Of a stretch of DNA of 6,864 nucleotides, positions 5,523 to 6,864 are shown piece after piece. The DNA lies in NCBI GenBank assembly GCA_027306745.1, contig DAHUZD010000230.1, positions 1 to 6,864 of the forward strand, written 5' to 3'. A model generated the notes under the pieces. That model was not told where the DNA came from. It saw nothing but the letters and a program-made list of their open reading frames with translations, and ran no database searches. This DNA comes from Acidobacteriaceae bacterium (GTDB taxonomy: Bacteria > Acidobacteriota > Terriglobia > Terriglobales > Acidobacteriaceae). Within the stretch, counting starts at the first letter, position 1. Each line of letters starts with the position of its first letter. A program made the position numbers and the translations under genes.

Positions 5523-6864
5523 ATGGAATCCAGCGGCCAGATCGCCACCCACTCCGCGCAGCCGCAGGCGCCGGAACATGACCCAGCGCAAAACCCGGCG
5601 CAGAGCCTGGTGCGTGGCATCGGCCTGCCGCAAGCCGTTGCGCTCAACCTGCTGGAGATGATTGGCGTAGGGCCGTTCATCACGCTGCCACTGGTGGTGG
5701 CGGCCATGGGTGGGCCGCAGGCGATGCTGGGCTGGCTGCTGGGCGCGGTGCTGGCCCTGTGCGATGGCATGGTCTGGGCAGAGCTGGGCGCGGCCTTGCC
5801 CGAAGCGGGCGGCTCGTACATCTATCTGCGCGAAATCTACGGGCCGCGTGGTGGCCGTCTGGTTTCGTTTCTCTACGTATGGCAACTGGCGCTGAGCGCG
5901 CCGCTGTCGATTGCCTCCGGCTGCATTGGACTGGCTGCCTACGCTGGTTATCTGGCTCCCGCGCTGCGGCAGCCCCTGTGGCCGCTGACGCATCTGCCCG
6001 CGTGGATGCCCGTGGTGCGCGACCATAGCGTGCCGCTGGCCATGGCCGCCTGCTGGCTGGCCGCGGCGCTGCTGAACCGTGGCATTCGCGGCGCAGGCCG
6101 CATCGCCCTGCTGCTGGCCGCGGGCGTGCTGGCGGCGCTTGGCTGGGTGCTTTGGGCCGGAGCCACGCACTTTCATCCTGCGCTGGCCTTGGCCTTTCCG
6201 CCCAACGCATTCCACTTGGGGCGGCCATTCTTATTAGGATTGGGCGCAGCCACACTGCTGGCCAGCTACGACTATTGGGGCTACTACGCTGTCTGCTTTG
6301 TCGGCGGCGAAGTGCGCGCTCCTCAGCGCACCATCCCCCGCGCCGTGCTGCTTTCCATCGTGCTGGTGGCCGCGTTGTATCTGGCGATGAACCTGAGCGT
6401 GCTGGGCGTGCTGCCGTGGCGGCAGATTGTGAACATGCGCCAAGGCGGCCCGGGCCACTCGGTGATGGCCGTTTTTATGGAGCGTCTGTACGGCGCGACC
6501 GCGGGGCGCTGGATGGCGGCGTTGATTATCTGGACGGCCTTTGCCTCCATCTTCTCGCTGCTGCTGGGCTACTCGCGCGTGTTGTATGCGGCGGCCCGGG
6601 ATGGAAATTTCTTTGCGAGCCTGGGCCGCCTGCACCCGCGGCATCAGGTTCCCCAACGCGCGCTGCTGTGGCTGGCGGCGGCGGCCTCGCTCGCCTGCCT
6701 CTTCCGGCTGGTGGATGTGATCGCCGCGCTGGTGGTGCTGCGGCTGCTGCTGCAATTCCTGTTGCAGCAAGCTGGCCTGCTGCGCCTGCGCCACCACAGG
6801 CCCGAGCTGTTCACCGGCTTCCGTATGCGCCTGTATCCACTGCCGGTCTGGATCGCCATTGTTG
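5523..6864 (+). CDS. APC-family amino acid permease, partial at right edge
   Basis: The frame is open from ATG 5523 to the end of the window, giving 447 complete codons; some tens of residues are probably missing. It is an inner-membrane secondary transporter of the amino acid-polyamine-organocation (APC) superfamily. After a polar Gln/Pro-rich N-terminus (1-30), helix 1 has LNLLEMIGVGPFITLP (41-56), the position of the family's Gly-rich substrate-binding break. Helix 2 to 3 has WAELGAALPEAGGSYIYLRE (85-104), matching the AEL-x4-P-x2-GG signature. The helix 6 to 7 loop reads GGEVRAPQRTIPRAVLLS (261-278), and the helix 8 region reads YSRVLYAAARDGNFF (350-364); both are typical of APC proteins. 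Substrate cannot be told. In-frame GTG 5511 is an alternative start adding four residues. Neither start has a clear Shine-Dalgarno. It is divergent from the ArsB-type gene. Confidence 0.5.
   Translation, partial: MESSGQIATHSAQPQAPEHDPAQNPAQSLVRGIGLPQAVALNLLEMIGVGPFITLPLVVAAMGGPQAMLGWLLGAVLALCDGMVWAELGAALPEAGGSYIYLREIYGPRGGRLVSFLYVWQLALSAPLSIASGCIGLAAYAGYLAPALRQPLWPLTHLPAWMPVVRDHSVPLAMAACWLAAALLNRGIRGAGRIALLLAAGVLAALGWVLWAGATHFHPALALAFPPNAFHLGRPFLLGLGAATLLASYDYWGYYAVCFVGGEVRAPQRTIPRAVLLSIVLVAALYLAMNLSVLGVLPWRQIVNMRQGGPGHSVMAVFMERLYGATAGRWMAALIIWTAFASIFSLLLGYSRVLYAAARDGNFFASLGRLHPRHQVPQRALLWLAAAASLACLFRLVDVIAALVVLRLLLQFLLQQAGLLRLRHHRPELFTGFRMRLYPLPVWIAIV

Noticed and set aside
5435..5821. Upstream extension of the ArsB-type frame.
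   Set aside because: It overlaps the permease gene and its promoter, is Ser/Cys/Pro-rich and not membrane-like, and ArsB proteins normally begin at the first hydrophobic helix as the ATG 5434 form does.
5187..6215. A 342-codon minus-strand frame opposite the permease and the ArsB-type gene start.
   Set aside because: It is antisense to a clear APC permease, crosses the divergent promoter region and has Gln/Arg/His-rich shadow composition.

Overview
The window looks like a stretch of an Acidobacteriota chromosome, probably Terriglobia/Acidobacteriaceae. Three things point there: the C-terminal barrel of an Oar-like TonB-dependent receptor of the type that is expanded in this phylum, a secreted protein with the Leu-Pro-Asp-Ala-Pro motif common in acidobacterial exported proteins of unknown function, and high G+C with dense coding. 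This assignment is by protein style only; there is no rRNA or other marker. I see no tRNA, rRNA, CRISPR array, transposase or attachment site.

Layout from left to right. (1) 2-715 (+): the 3' end of a TonB-dependent receptor gene, cut by the window edge. (2) 743-1675 (-): a convergent gene for an exported protein of unknown function. (3) 1676-1860: a divergent, A+T-richer intergenic region that should hold promoters both ways. (4) 1861-2706 (+): accA, the carboxyltransferase alpha subunit of acetyl-CoA carboxylase, unusually short at the N-terminus and with a changed signature loop. (5) 2714-3733 (+): 7 bp further on, a CPBP/Rce1-type membrane protein with three of its four catalytic positions replaced. 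Genes 4 and 5 look like one operon. (6) 3734-3968: a 235-bp gap with a strong 9-bp inverted repeat. (7) 3969-4148 (+): a 59-residue zinc-ribbon protein. (8) 4172-5434 (-): an ArsB-type anion/arsenite transporter, convergent with gene 7. (9) 5435-5522: a short divergent promoter region. (10) 5523-6864 (+): an APC-family amino acid permease running off the right edge.

Functionally this is a mix of ordinary housekeeping and envelope genes: receptor, fatty-acid precursor synthesis, membrane protease homologue, and two transporters. No defence, mobile or biosynthetic cluster is evident. The most notable signal is the accA-CPBP pair. The CPBP protein has an intact reading frame but appears to be a catalytically dead pseudoprotease, and the AccA beside it departs from a nearly invariant family loop and lacks the usual N-terminal helical region. 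A second point is that accA and the permease share an ATAGAATC box (-10-like) very close to their starts, each followed within 6-7 nt by an in-frame TTG or GTG, which raises the possibility of leaderless or very short-leader transcripts.
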